Source: Diphasiastrum complanatum (lineage: Eukaryota; Streptophyta; Lycopodiopsida; Lycopodiales; Lycopodiaceae). Taken from it: DNA of 64,000 nucleotides. The notes below the pieces were generated by a model. It was not told where the DNA came from. It worked only from the letters and a program-made list of their open reading frames with translations, and did not search any database. Location: contig CM055093.1 of the NCBI GenBank assembly GCA_029204225.1, forward strand, positions 23,541,912-23,605,911, written 5' to 3'. Position numbers and translations under genes: made by a program. Shown here in pieces: positions 32,170 to 43,990 of this stretch; the stretch's first letter is position 1; the number at the start of each line of letters is the position of its first letter.

Positions 32170-33490
32170 AGAGTACACCCTATTACCCATGCTGCAACGA
32201 GCAAGCAGACTCAGCTTGTAGATTCCACCATATCTAGACCCAAATTCAAGGATCTCATCATGCTTCTTGATTGTACATGTATCACATTGAAATTCACATC
32301 TAGTCCATTATCAAACAATTGCCCAACACTAATAAGATTTTTTGTTAACTTAGGAACAAAAAAGTACTTTAGATAGAGAAAGAACTTTTGATGATGAAAG
32401 CTTTAAGGGAATGGTCCCTATGCCTTCAATAGCACACTCATGATCATTTGTTGTGTAGATGGACTTCTTGGCTCCTTCATAAGGTGTCATGGATGAAAAA
32501 GAATGCTTGGAGCTACACATATGCGAGGAAGCTCCACTGTCGATGTACCACGAACCATCCTTCTTGAAAGGTGATGAAGAAAAACTTGAGACCATAAGAG
32601 ATCCATCTCCATCACTTGCATGAGCATCTTCCTTCTCTTCATTGGAAATGTTGGCTTGCTTAAATTGACTCTTCTTCTTGAAGCAATTGGTGGCATGATG
32701 CCCCTTCTTGCCACAAAAGAAACACTTGATGTTTTTCTTCTTCTTCTTGGATGTGAAAGCTTGAGAGGACTCATCCTCTTCTCCTTTCTCCTTGGAAATA
32801 AGATTGTTCTTGCTTGAAGAGGGATGGTGTTGATTCTTACTTCTTGTCTTGTGCTTGTCTTTGGTAAAGAGAGCTTTACCATCAATGTTATGAGATAGTC
32901 TTTCCATTTTCAAGAGTTTATACTCTTGTCTTGATTCTTCAGAATGAGCACACTTTGGAGTGCTTCCAAACTTGGTAGCTCCTCCTTAATGGCATAACTC
33001 TGAACAAGGTTGTCATATTCCTCCTTTAACCCATTATGACTTGAACAAGTTCATTTTGGTTGATGGAGTCTCCTATGCATGACAATTCTCTATGGAGGTC
33101 TTTAACTCTCATTACATAAGCTGAAGCACATTCATCACTTCTCTGTACACTTTGAAAAATTTGGTTTCTTAATGTTAGAAGTCTAGAAGTATTCTTTGCC
33201 TCATAGATGGACTTGAGAGTATCCCAAACATCTTTAGCATTAGTACAAGCACCAATTTCTTTTAAGATGTCATTTGAGACATTCATCTTAATATAATACA
33301 GAGCCATCCTAGCTCTCTTTTTGTACTTTGGAATTTCTTGAGGGATTTGTGGTTCTTCTTCAATTCCAAGTACAATATCCATCACATCTTGTAGAATTAA
33401 CATAGATTCCATCCTAACCTTCCAAATTGAGTAATTGGAGATTGACAGTCTTTCACTTGCTTCTAATAGAAAGACACCCATTGAAATCAT
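32170..33490 (-). pseudogene. Copia element F: gag, zinc knuckle, protease
   Basis: Minus-strand gag starts at 33490 (MISMGVFLLEASERLSISNYSIWKV) and keeps frame for 154 codons with the same helical blocks as element B (WDTLKSIYEAKN). After a frame break the next frame (32913-32350) carries a Lys-rich tract, a zinc knuckle CFFCGKKGHHATNC and the protease motif [16 protein letters not shown] weakly readable pre-integrase stretch continues to about 32170. No integrase, RT or LTR is attached. It is a relative of the element B lineage. Confidence 0.87.
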
Positions 33491-33719
33491 AAAGAATGAT
33501 GGAAGTCAAAAAAGATGGATGAAAAAATTGCTTATCTTCTCACTATAGGAACCAATCAAGGGCAAAAGCCAGATCCTATATAAGACAAAGCAAAAAATTG
33601 TGAGATAGATCTCACTAGCTTGACAATCTCTCTAAAACAAGATTTGAATCATCAAAAAAGATGAAGTTGCTAAACCAACTGACTGCAATAGGATCACCTA
33701 TATGAAAAGAAGACTCTAC

Positions 33720-34543
33720 CATGTCTCTTCTTGCCAGAAACAAACACGAACTTGAAACATTTCTATTTATGATCAACCTTGAAGGATTCGCAAAATTTAT
33801 CTTGCTTGAAATTGGAAAGATTTGCGAAACAATTTCTTGTAGAAACTTGTGGTTTCTTGTTGAAGCTCAAAAGATTCGCGAACAGAATCTTGTCACGAAA
33901 TATTCTATTTCTTGTTCACCTATCGTGAAATTGTCGTGAACAATTTGCGAAATATTCTATTTCTTGTTCAAGCTCAAAGACTGTCATCTATCATAAATAA
34001 TTCGCAAAACACGAAGCTGTAATGAAGAGACAAACTGTCGTAAAATATTCGTGAACAGAGACTATTCAACCCTGGAAACAGAGCGTTTATTTGAATATCA
34101 ACCATCGTAAACGGTTAGATCTAATGTTAGAGAATTAAAATGCCAAAAGACCTGTAATTAAAAGGCCAAAAAACCTGTCATGTAGCATTATAAATACATG
34201 TGCGCTACTCGTTGTAAAACACTCACACACTCTCACACTGAAGAGACTCTCAGACTCATTCAATCAGAGACACAACAACGAGATAAGACATCAAGAGATG
34301 TGTAATGATTTAGATTCAGAATTATAAACTCTTTTTTGATCAATAGTTTTTGTATGTCTAAAATTGTCTTAAGTTGTCTCTTAATTCTGCATATTATTTT
34401 TGCACGCAAATTCAATCAAGGTAAATACTGTTCTATTAGTACATAGATCATAAACAAACCCGATTGAAGACATTGATATTAGTTTGATTTACTCAAACTT
34501 TCATCCTGTTCTATGTGGAAGAATAATTACTATTTTTTCTACA
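33720..34543 (+). repeat. 5' LTR of element E (left end approximate)
   Basis: The right end TTTTTTCTACA (34543) is fixed by the PBS two bases later. A TATA box (CATTATAAATACATG, about 34188) and a TGTAATGA..TTAGA region typical of an LTR R/U5 are seen. Upstream, GAAATATTCTATTTCTTGTTCA occurs twice (near 33896 and 33947) with several GCGAA words. The left end may be TGTCTCTTC near 33722 or TGTTAGAG near 34126. Confidence 0.6.
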
Positions 34544-34544
34544 G

Positions 34545-34680
34545 TGGTATCAGAGCTTCTGGAACTGATATAGTGGTATCAGAACGTACAGGATTAGAAC
34601 TGATACAGTGACATCAGAGCTTTTGAAACTGATACAGTGGTATTAGATCAAGTCAGAGTTGATACAGTGGTATTTTTGCA
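34545..34680 (+). promoter_or_regulatory. Primer-binding site amplified into ~30-bp tandem repeats
   Basis: TGGTATCAGAGCTT at 34545 is a normal initiator-Met PBS. It is followed by four further degenerate copies of AGTGGTATCAGA..., each ending in (G/A)AACTGATAYAG, near 34573, 34608, 34637 and 34667. Only the first copy is adjacent to the LTR. Confidence 0.85.
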
Positions 34681-34745
34681 TCTCTCTCAGCATTCTTCAT
34701 ACATCCATCAGTAAGCCACATCTAGAGTTATTCAGAAAATAGAAG

Positions 34746-34874
34746 ATGTCGTCGATCAGCAATATTCAGGCTAAGGTCACTACAATCTTGGATCCAGAAG
34801 GTTCAAACTATTTGACTTGGAAATTAAAGACTTCACTCATATTGAAGGGCGAAGGTCTATGGCAATGGGTGTGA
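34746..34874 (+). pseudogene. Copia element E gag, N-terminal stub
   Basis: ATG at 34746 opens a 42-codon frame with NYLTWKLKTSLILKGEGLW, the N-terminal gag motif of Copia elements (N-Y-x-x-W-K-x-x...L-W). It is cut by the start of an unrelated LTR (TGTGAAAATG at 34870), which supplies the stop TGA at 34872-34874. No later part of this element was found to the right. Confidence 0.8.
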
Positions 34875-35345
34875 AAATGTCAAAATCATGCTTGATCTAG
34901 GCCAAAATCATGTACATATTATGTTTACACATGTGTGGAGGCTGTTCCCATGTGTGAATTAAATGCATTTATCATTTTAGATGAGTCATATAGGTTGTAC
35001 ATGCCATTTCATTTGAGATCTAGTGGCTAAAATGGCCAAAATCTAGTTTTCTAGCTATATGCCACTTGGAATCATTTTATTGGTAGAAAAAGCTATTTCA
35101 CATGGATAGGAGTGGTCTCACTCATGCCAAGGACTGCTCACATGTGTCAAAACATCAGTAGTAGGTGAGATCCAACTTGTAGTAGATATTTGTGCAAGTC
35201 CCTATAAATTAGAAAAATTGCCTAAAATCAAGCATTAGAGGAGTTCTCAATATCAAAAAGACCCTTTAAGGAATGCCATGTAGGATATACAAAAATATCA
35301 AAATAAATAAAACAATATTGTTTATTTGCTTGCCCACACCACTCC
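34870..35345 (+). repeat. LTR-like sequence K1 (CACATGTGTGGAGG family)
   Basis: TGTGAAAATGTCAAAATC begins here. It aligns closely, over several hundred bases, with the reverse complement of 44566-45335 (shared blocks: CACATGTGTG, CTGTTCCCA, TAGTGGCTAAAATGGCCAAAA). It is therefore an LTR or LTR fragment of the same family, inserted into the gag of element E. The right end is not defined. Confidence 0.6.
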
Positions 35346-35745
35346 CAAGGCCTCCCCAACTCCCAATGATCTAACCACAGTGTCTATAGTCACAGTTAAG
35401 AATTGTTAACAGTTCGCAGTATAACTTGACTAAATTCAAAAATATTCCCTCCATTGGTTGGGCAATATTTTCACTGGATCTAGAATATGACCGCCATCCC
35501 CAAATTCGAATCTGGAAAAATTGCAAAATGTTTACATATGCATTCCTTCCACAAGAATGAAAATATGAGCGCCAACTACCTATTGAAATGAAAAAATGAG
35601 CGGCATTTCCAAATTTGAATCAAGCATACAAGCATGGAGATTGGATTGATCGTACATAGCATATAATATAATCAAGGATGAGTATTTTGTTTTGCTTCGT
35701 AGAATCTGGTCATAGTACTTTGATGCAACTGATTACTCTATTTTT

Positions 35746-35934
35746 TTGATGATGACATTATATCATCTACATGTGGATATCCCTATTGATTTGGCACCTT
35801 TGCAAAGAAGAGGAGGCAAAGGAGTTCAAATATCTGTTGAAGATCGTTCTCGTTACAGGGCAGAAGGAAAGAAAAAACGTGGATTTGTGGACAGATGGAA
35901 CATTACGTTAAAATTAAAAAACAATCCATATTGA
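35746..35934 (+). CDS. Small unidentified basic ORF
   Basis: 62 codons with LAPLQRRGGKGVQISVEDR and EGKKKRGFVDRW, strongly basic, between two LTR-like stretches. No family was recognised. It may be a captured gene piece or chance. The surrounding 35345-36040 holds no other feature that I can support. Confidence 0.25.
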   Translation: MMMTLYHLHVDIPIDLAPLQRRGGKGVQISVEDRSRYRAEGKKKRGFVDRWNITLKLKNNPY

Positions 35935-36044
35935 TTTCTTGGCTTGCTATAAATGTTGTACCATGCAAGTATGTAGCTCATTAATGCAAAATGCCAAGTT
36001 TGGCCTACATAGAACTCAAGCTACATGGTTATGTATTGTCTAGC

Positions 36045-37345
36045 TTGTGAGAAATTGGCAAAAATCTAGCTTGGTATTTTTTATGATAGAAGTTTGTAAG
36101 TGAATCTCACATGTGTGGAGGATGTTCCCACGTGTGGAGAATTGTAAAGTAAATAAAAATGTTTGATATAGGGGTCTCATAGAATCTCATAGTCAAGCAT
36201 TTAGGTGTAGGATGTTGATAGGGTCAAATTTGGCATAGATGGCAAATTATCCATTTCCACTTGTAATGCCACTATTGAGCCAAAATAGAGTAGGAGGCCT
36301 CACTCGTGCCAATTAGAGTGTAGACAAGTGTAATGCTTTTGTTTGATGAACTTTAAGAGGTCCAATAGGATTTAGAGGTGGAACCATGAGTGGTCCAATA
36401 GAATTTGAGGTTTGCTTGAAAATGGTCCAATAGAATTTAGAGGTGCATGAATCAATGGTCCAATAGGATTAAGAGGTGGAAAAGTGTGATCCAGTCATAG
36501 TTAAGCATAGTGGTAGCTCATGAATCTACTAGTATCATTGTACTCCTCATTTTGGATCTAATTGATTATGAGATTGAGTGGATTTTGAGTGTCATTGAAT
36601 TTCTAGCTTTCTCTCTCTACCCGAGAGCTCATGATGGTTTTTATCTCTCTACCCGAGGAGAGCAGCTTGTTTTTACTTAGAATACTTTTGGAACACTTCC
36701 CATATGTGTGAGTGAGAGTTGGAAGTGATTGAATGCATGTAGTAGTGTGTTTTTGCCATAGGATCTAAGATTGATCTTGAATCTCAATCTAGTCTTGATC
36801 TTGGTGCATCTACACACCTTAGGAGATCACAAGTACATGTTGTGGAAAATCCACACGTGTGAACTCAACATAGCTTGATAAATGCAACTTGCATATAGTT
36901 TGTAGACATAGAATTAGCATGATTATGCTTGTAGAAACTCGTGGCAACGCACATGCATTAATTGTAAGTGATCCATAGTGACATGCAAGGCATGCACAAA
37001 GTTTATTGGACACATGCATGATGATTTGGACATTTCTAGTTAGAACTAGTACAGTTGTAAAAAATTGGTAGAATTTCATGCATGACAAGTGACAAATGTC
37101 ACATAGACTCTAGATGTCACTTTAGATGTCATTTTGAAATGGATAGATATGGTTCTACCTTGAGCTACCTCAATCTCCATAAATATGTGTAGCTCTCTAC
37201 AATTGATAATAAAGAACCAAAGTTTTGTAGCTATCTCATGTCATTTTGGATCTAAACAAATATTGCTTGTTATCTCTCTAGCTCTCTCTCTCTCTCTCTA
37301 ACTCGTGTTGAGGCTAATGCTCATACATTGAAATCTTGTATTTTC
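36045..37345 (+). repeat. LTR-like sequence K2, diverged
   Basis: TGTGAGAAATTGGCAAAAATC at 36045 resembles the K1 start. It shares CACATGTGTGGAGG and GTTCCCACGTGTGGAG, and near 36840 GTACATGTTGTGGAAAATCCACACGTGTGAA. A CT-rich tract lies near 37282. No coding motifs were found. It ends close to the truncated RNase H of Copia H at about 37395. Confidence 0.45.
36355..36482. repeat. Four-copy ~33-bp minisatellite
   Basis: GGTCCAATAGRATTTRGAGGT recurs at about 36359, 36392, 36424 and 36457 with small changes, inside the K2 sequence. Confidence 0.85.
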
Positions 37346-37400
37346 TCATTCTTTGATTCATTGCTATTATATTTTGTTGATTAGCATGCTAGATTGTGGA

Positions 37401-38813
37401 TTAGCCATTTTTCTGCTTCATGCCAATTTCTTCCAAGATTTGTCTCAACCATATAGCTTCATGTGCAGCACTACACATTGCCTTATACTCTGCTTCTGTG
37501 GTGGAAAGAACAATTGTACTTTTCTTCTTACTAGACCAGGAAAAGCAACTACCACAAAACTGGAATATATATCCTGTGGTGGATCTATGATCATCATAGT
37601 CACCTCCCCAGTCTGCATCCACATAGCCACACAACTCAGATAAACCATCATGCTTCCTTTAAATCAAGACATAATGCAAAATGCGTTTAGCTGTCTTTCA
37701 ATGCGTTTCTGTAGGTGCTACCATAAACTGACTTACAATGCCAACAACATAGCATATATCTGGTCTAGTCGTGGTAAGGTAAATCAACCTCCCTACTAAT
37801 TGTCTATATAGCGTAGCATCAAATGACTGTGACTCATCAAGCTTAGAAACCTTTTTACCTGGTTCAATAGGAGTGTTTACTGGTTTGCAATCCTGCAACC
37901 TAAACCTGTGCAGCAACTCTTTGACATACTTCACCTGTGTTAAACCCACTTCATGTCCTTTTTGCCACACTTCTACTCCAAGGCAGTAATGCATCAGGCT
38001 AAGATCTGTCATTTCAAATTGTTCCATGAGGTCTTTCTTGATCATGTCTATCATCTCTTGATTATTTCCCGTAATGATCAAGTCATCAACATAAAGAGCA
38101 ATCAAAGCAACCATACCATCAAAGCATAAGACATATAGATTTGGATCAGAATGTGTTCTCACCATCCCCTTTGAATGAAAGTAGGCATCAATCCTGCTAT
38201 ACCACGCACGTGGTGCTTGTTTAAGACCATAAAGCGCTTTCTTCAAGCGACATACTTTATTTTCCTATCCTTTCGTTATAAAGCCTTCAGGTTGATCCAT
38301 GAACACTTATTCTTCTAACTCACTATTTAGAAAAGTAGATTTCACATCCATTTGATGCAAAGGCCAACCAAAATGTGAAGCTAAAGCAATAAGTAGACGT
38401 AGAGTATTCCACTTACAAACCAGCGCAAAGGTCTCCTCATAGTCGATGCCTTTATTTTGTGCGTACCCTTTGATCACTAATCTTGCTTTGTGTTTTGCTA
38501 TACTTCCATCTACATGGTACTTGGTCCTGTATACCCATTTGCAACTAATGGGTTTCTTGCCAACTAGAGGTTCTACTAGGTCCCATGTGCTATGCTTAGC
38601 AATTGACTTCATCTCCTCTCCCATGGCCTTGACCCAAATGTCATCATCCTTTGCTTTACCATAAGTTGAAGGTTCTTTGCTTTGAATAATGCTAGCTAAG
38701 AGAGCATAATTTGCTTCATACCTTTCAAGTAGTATCTTCTCTCTTGTTGATCTTCGTAGGTCTCCCTGGTTAGACGATCTTGGAAAGTCATCTATGTCGT
38801 GGCTCTCCAACAA
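37401..38813 (-). pseudogene. Element H reverse transcriptase and partial RNase H
   Basis: The first RT frame (38813-38307) has SCKWVYRTKYH, KARLVIKGYAQ, YEETFALVCK and HQMDVKSTFLN. After a short break the second (38246-37698) has YGLKQAPRAWYSRI and the catalytic LIALYVDDLIITG, then TPIEPGKK and YRQLVGRLIYLTTTRPD. RNase H (37634-37401) keeps VDADWGGDYDDHRSTTGY and LSTTEAEYKAM but ends before the last conserved His/Asp region. Catalytic residues shown are intact but the frame is interrupted at least twice. Confidence 0.9.
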
Positions 38814-38849
38814 TCTCTCAAACCACTTAGGGAGCTTTTTGTCAGGTGA

Positions 38850-40464
38850 TCAGCTTCCTGGTGAAAATGTATCCCATGGTACATCCTTCTCCTTGCGTTT
38901 GTCACCTACAACTTCAATCCTTCTTGCACCAAAAGGTTTGTCCCTACCTCTCCAACCTGTTTCTTGAGGTTTGAGTAGTAGTATCTTGAGATGTATCCTC
39001 ATGTTCATCACTCGGAAGGTCAATGAATGGATCATCATCAGGTGGTATTCTCACTATACCATCTTTCCCACTGGATGTGTCTATCTTCTCAGTATCCTCG
39101 TCTTCATACATCTTGTATTCATCAAAGATAACATCACGGCTTATATGAATTTTGTTTTCGACCGGATCAAAACATCTATAGCCTTTCACACGATCATCAT
39201 ATCCTAGGAATATGCACTTGATAGCTTTTACATCAAGTTTACATCTCTCTTCCTTAGGAATGTGTACAAAGGTCTTCTTCTTCGTGAATGCTTCCTTAGG
39301 TGTTATCTTTGGTATGGCAATGGTAGGACTTCTATTTTGAAGATAGATTGTCGTGCTACATGCTTATGACCAAAAATCGTTTGGTAGTTCCATCTCAGCT
39401 AGCATAGATCTGGCACTTTCCACAATCGTACGATACTTGCACTCAGCTACACCATTGAGAGCAGGAGTATGAGCTTGCGTAAATTGTCTTTTAATCCCAC
39501 ATTGATCACAAAAATCATTGAAGTCATTAGACTTGTACTCACCTCCACTATCTGATCTTAGGACTTTGATCTTCCTACCTGTCTGATTTTCGACCAATGC
39601 TTTGAAGCTCTTAGAGTTATCAAATGCATCTAATTTTTTCTTCAAGAAGTAGATCCACGTTTTGCGTGACATATCATCAATAAAGGTCATGAAATAGAAG
39701 GCTTTACCTAAGGACATGGTCCTCATAGGCCCGCATAAATTTGTGTGGATTAAATCCAAGATGTTCTTTGCTCTTGCAACACCCCCTTTATTGAACTTCT
39801 CTCGATGTTGCTTCCCATATACACATGATTCGCACATCGATTTCAAGTGATCTTCTATGGTAGGCAATCACGTTACCATCTCCAATTTTCTCATCAAACT
39901 CAGGCTTCCCAAGTTCAAGTGACCAAGCCTCTTGTGCCACAACTCAGTTTGTGAAGAAATGGACAATACAAGTCCATGTTGCCCCTTGATTGTAGCATTC
40001 AACTTGTACAATTTTGTATTGGGCTCTCTTACTACATCCGCAATAACTTTGAACTTTTGTTTCGCATCCTTCACAAAGCAACGATCATGGGCGAATTCTA
40101 CTTTCAACTTTTGATCAGTAATGACTCCAATAGAAATTGAATTTTTCTTCAAACCTGGTACGTAAAGTACCTCCCTGATCATCCTGCTTCTGCCATCAGG
40201 TAGTTGGATTGAAACGGTGCCTATCCCCTTGATCATGCACACCTCACCATTTGCTTGTGAAACAGATGTTCCATTTTCTAACACCTTTAAACTACTGAAC
40301 CAATTCTTGTTACATGTCATGTGTCTTGTGGCTCCTGAGTCAATATACCATGCCTGATCATCTTGATTAGATGACAATGCAGATATGAAGATGCTAGAGT
40401 CTTCAATCTCACCCTCATTGACAAGGTTACCTGTTTGTTTTGGTTTCCCCTTGCCTTGTTCCAC
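38850..40464 (-). pseudogene. Element H protease, pre-integrase, integrase and linker
   Basis: The 40464-39868 frame has AWYIDSGATRHMTCNK (protease), EVLYVPGLKKN and [14 protein letters not shown] (pre-integrase). The zinc knuckle CFHCGKKGHWKSEC lies just upstream in the same frame. The 39867-39364 frame has CESCVYGKQHREKF, LIHTNLCGPM (first catalytic Asp replaced by Asn), TFIDDMS, RSDSGGEY and NGVAECKYRT, and it stops at F-W-S-*, where Glu is expected. An acidic linker with [18 protein letters not shown] follows. Confidence 0.88.
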
Positions 40465-40701
40465 CAGGAATTTGCGACATTCACTCTTCCAATGGCCCTT
40501 TTTACCACAATGGAAGCACTTGTCTTTCTTCTTAGTTTTACTGGAAGATCCCTCATCCTCTTGAGACTTGGCAAATTGCTGCTTAGACTTCTTCTTGCCC
40601 TTGCCCTTGCCTTGTTTTTGGAGTGTCGCAAGTGTCTAATCGTCAGTATTTTGACGTCTAGCTTTCACCATTCCTTGTCATTGCTCTTCCTGCATCAAGA
40701 T

Positions 40702-41247
40702 TCATGTAAGCTCGTCAAAGGTTGGCAATCTTTCTCTTGATGCTATTCTGCTCACGAACATTTGATAGGATTCTGCAATGCCACACAATGCATTGTGCAC
40801 CAGATCCACATCACGTATGCGCTCGCCAATAGAATGCAGTTCATCTCTCATTGTCTTGATTTTGGTCATGTATGTCTGAATGTGCTCTCCTTGTTCCATG
40901 TGGGCACTATTCAACTTTGACTTCAAAAACATGATTCTTGATGGATTTGATGTCTCAAACTGCTCCTTTAGCACATCCCATGCCTGTCTGGGTGTAATAG
41001 CATCACAAATGTGGGTAATGATGTGATCTTTCACTGACAAGTTAATGAAGGTCAAAGCTTTCCTCATCTTTTTGTCGAACACTTTGATGTCTGCTTCATT
41101 TGGCGGCCTTCTCTCATCACCTGCGATGACTTCCCACACGTCTTTCTCCATCAGTATGTTTTTCTTTTTGAATTTCCACACTGCATAGTTGGAAATCCCG
41201 TCCAATTTGGTACTTTCACTCAAAATGGACTCTCCCATGTTTGCCAT
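40702..41247 (-). pseudogene. Element H gag
   Basis: 181 codons: MANMGESILSES start, GISNYAVWKFKKKNILMEKD near the N-terminus, then WDVLKEQFETSNPSRIMFLKS, EHIQTYMTKIKTMRDEL and RLPTFDEL. This is a standard Copia gag of the UBN2 type, open over its full length apart from the junction with the zinc-knuckle frame. Confidence 0.85.
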
Positions 41248-42560
41248 CGCAAAACTGCTTGAAACTTTTGCCTTAGGCTAAGAACAATATGCCGAGGCCA
41301 ACAACAATGTCAGAAGTTGAAAATAATGACCTGCACTTTTTCCCTTACTAGGCCACTCGTCGCTTTTCCACCAATTTGAAAGCCAAATCGGTATCACCTT
41401 TCGAAATGCACTCAGTTGTCAACTCCTAACAACGTGCCCAGTGGAATGGTGAAATCACTTATGGCATACTCCGAACACTTTCTCCACTACAATCACTCTG
41501 TTTTGTTGTATCGTACTTGCAGGTACAGTCCGGGTGCCCTTCGTTTGGGTCAAAACGGGCAAAGGACCCAAAAATAGGGATTTTTCTAGTTTTTGAATTG
41601 TTTCTTCACCTTGAAGAAACTTCACTCTTCACTTGTGAAGGGAACCAACTCAACTTTCAGTATGAAAATTTTTAATGAAGCTGAAGGCCAGAATGCACTT
41701 CACTTCTTCAAAGCCTTGTTCAAAGCTCATCCAATGGCTGAACCAAATCTTGTGGTCCAAATTTCTCTCCCATCACAAGTTCTGGACCGTCGATTCATTT
41801 GACACCTCATCCAAAGGTCCAAACTGCATCTGGGCATTGAACCATGCTCCTACAATAGCTATGGTTTTCGAGACACTACACTGACTATTGCGTTGGGCGC
41901 GCGAAAGGTTCGCGACCTCCCTGCCTGCGGCCGCGCCTCCTTTCTCTGAAAAGTGTCAGATCAAACTCTCCTGTGGATCGTTTTGAGCACGATCTGAGGC
42001 CTGGTGCAGGGTCGCCCTACTGAATCCAAGACTGTAGAGTGTTCAGTCAGGAAATTCCGTGGAGAAACGGTGATTTTGGCTCAACTTGACAAAGTGGCTT
42101 TTTTTTTTGACCTTTTTACCACAAATCTGCTAGGTTAACTGTCTGGAGACAAATCTCTGACATAGACCTCAGAATCTCTCCATGGCTGATTGAAATGTGA
42201 TTAGCTTTCTTCCTGTCCTTACGACATTCAAAACGGTGCGCAAACAACGAAGAAATCACCAGTTATGTGAAGCCCGGTTTAGTATATTTCTATAATTGTA
42301 ACTAGTATAGTTAGAAAATTTCATTATACTAACCAGCATAGTAAAGTAATTTTAACTTGAGATATTGACGTCGGGCAGATTAGCACGTGTCAGACAGGAA
42401 GAAGAAACCAATGGGATACATCCATGCTGGCCGGACACAAATTTCAAAGTTTTCTATATTGCATTTTTATTTTTTAGTTAATTTGAACTACGTTACGTAG
42501 ATTTCAAATCTGTGCATTTTGATTGGGCCTGGTGACGGTCGAAACTAAAGATAAATAAAT
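41248..42560. other. No gene recognised; possible leader/LTR of element H
   Basis: This is where the 5' leader, PBS and LTR of element H should be on the minus strand, but no TGGTATCAGAGC-like site or LTR end was found. A GC-richer stretch (about 41885-41945) and poly-T near 42093 are visible. No coding motifs were found. Confidence 0.45.
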
Positions 42561-42569
42561 AAAAGTTTC

Positions 42570-42990
42570 TTTACAAAGGGTCTTTTTGATGTTGAGAACT
42601 CCTTTAATGGGAGCTGACTATAAGTTAGGAAACTTGGTCCATGTGCCATATTGATGACTATTGGTGGATCCTTTGATGAGTAGGCACTCTCATACGTGCC
42701 AAATCAGCTAAGTAAGCATCAGCTCTTGTGTATATATAGTGGCTCATTTGGCCATAATTGACATGGAAGCTAAATCTTGGTTTTGGAGCAATTCTAGTGT
42801 TTTCTCTCTATTTGTCTTGTGCTTTTATGCATTGATTGGGTTCTAAGCTTAGTATACTTTATTCTCAGCCTATTGTCCATACTCTAACAGGTTTTCACAG
42901 GTGTAAAACCAGCAAGTACAAGTTTTGATCAATAATGATTGTTCTTGTTAGATTTATTCATCTAGATTTGATCTAAACATTGTGTAGGAC
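42570..42990 (+). repeat. LTR fragment or solo LTR, CACACGTGTG-related family
   Basis: Has a TATA-like GTGTATATATAGTGG near 42730, then GGCTCATTTGGCCATAATTG. This matches in reverse the GAGCCACATTTGGCCATAAT of 44566-45335, as does the TTAATGATTGTTCTTGTTAG block (near 42942 here). The two copies lie in opposite orientation on either side of the H3-like locus. No PBS follows, so it is not a normal 5' LTR. Confidence 0.55.
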
Positions 42991-43639
42991 CCTCAGTAAT
43001 AGAAGGAAGAATAAAAACAAAAGGAGAAAAAAGAGATTGGAAATACTCCAAATTATCACTAATACCAAATTCATGAAAAAAAGAAAACAAACTAGAATCC
43101 AAATTAGACATTTTGAACAAAAACTACAAATGTAAAATTCCAAATATCGCTCTCAGGCGCAAACTGCAGGTCAAACAAGAACCTCAAGGCAATATGCGCT
43201 TGAAAGAAATGTTAGAAAATTAGGGTATCAAAAGTGAGCGCGTGAACAAAGAGCAGAAAAGAAATGGGATGACCGGACCAAGCAGTATCGGTTCCAGGTG
43301 CAAGTAAGTCAACGGAGAATAATTAGTGCAAAGGGTTTCGAAAGCACTATTCGGCAAAGAAATTGAAACTTTGCGTGAAAATCCGAGCCGAAAATAACCT
43401 ATTTATAAAAAAAAATTGCACGTGTGGAGGAGATACAAAAGGACACGTGTCGATGTATGATTCGGCAGTAAGAAACCGTCGTACATACAATGATTGATCT
43501 AACATTATCACGTGCAGAATGACACATGTCGAGAAATGATTCATGCATGTGTCCCGACCCAAGTGGCCTCATAATTGAGTCATCATTTCAATATGGAGAA
43601 AACACGTGGACCAGTTAGATGATGACACATGTCATCGAC

Positions 43640-43990
43640 CGTTTTTTCACATGTGCAAAAATTTCGTATATATACGTCCTCGGAATTTTCATTTTTTTAT
43701 AGAATTTTTGGTTTTCGCTCCCAATATCGCTCTCAAGCACGCTCTCTCACCGCTTAATCCTCTGCCTTCTCACAGTGCGCTCGAGACCGATACCGCTGAT
43801 ATTCCAATATCGCTTTCAAGTGCGCATCTCGTTTATGAAAATATTATCTGTATATTTTGCACTCGAAACCGATATTTAGTTCTGGTATCGATCTAAAGCA
43901 GCCTCTGATCGCAAATTTTTTTGTTTTCATTCCCTGCGCTTTTGTTCAAACTTTTTTTTTTCTAATTTACTTTTTTTTATTTTTAGAATG
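43640..43990 (+). promoter_or_regulatory. Promoter-like region of the H3-like locus
   Basis: CGTATATATACG (about 43667) could be a TATA box, preceded by CACATGTGCAAAAATTTCG. Two copies of AATATCGCTYTCAAGYRCGC follow (near 43722 and 43808). On the opposite strand, at about 43440-43120, a related arrangement occurs (CACGTGCAATTTTT, TTTATAAATAGG, then GAGAGCGATATTTGG), so two promoter-like sequences point away from each other. Confidence 0.4.

Larger units (their letters stand above)
37395..41247 (-). mobile_element. Nearly full-length Copia coding region, element H
   Basis: Minus strand, Copia order: gag (41247-40702), zinc knuckle (about 40526-40478), protease and pre-integrase (40464-39868), integrase (39867-39364), linker (39363-38850), RT (38813-38307 and 38246-37698), RNase H (37651-37401), cut off at the left. 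About six stops or frame breaks separate these parts. No LTR or PBS was identified on either side, although 41248-42560 is the expected place for the leader. A close relative lies inverted at 49633-51478. Confidence 0.92.

Noticed and set aside
41597-41884. Plus-strand ORFs near 41.6-41.9 kb
   Set aside because: Two overlapping short frames without motifs in the presumed leader of element H.
35237-42613. ~40-bp inverted match (CTTTTTGAT.TTGAGAACTCC) as terminal repeats of a large element
   Set aside because: Both copies sit in LTR-related sequence of one family, and unrelated elements lie between them. A single transposon with these ends is not supported.
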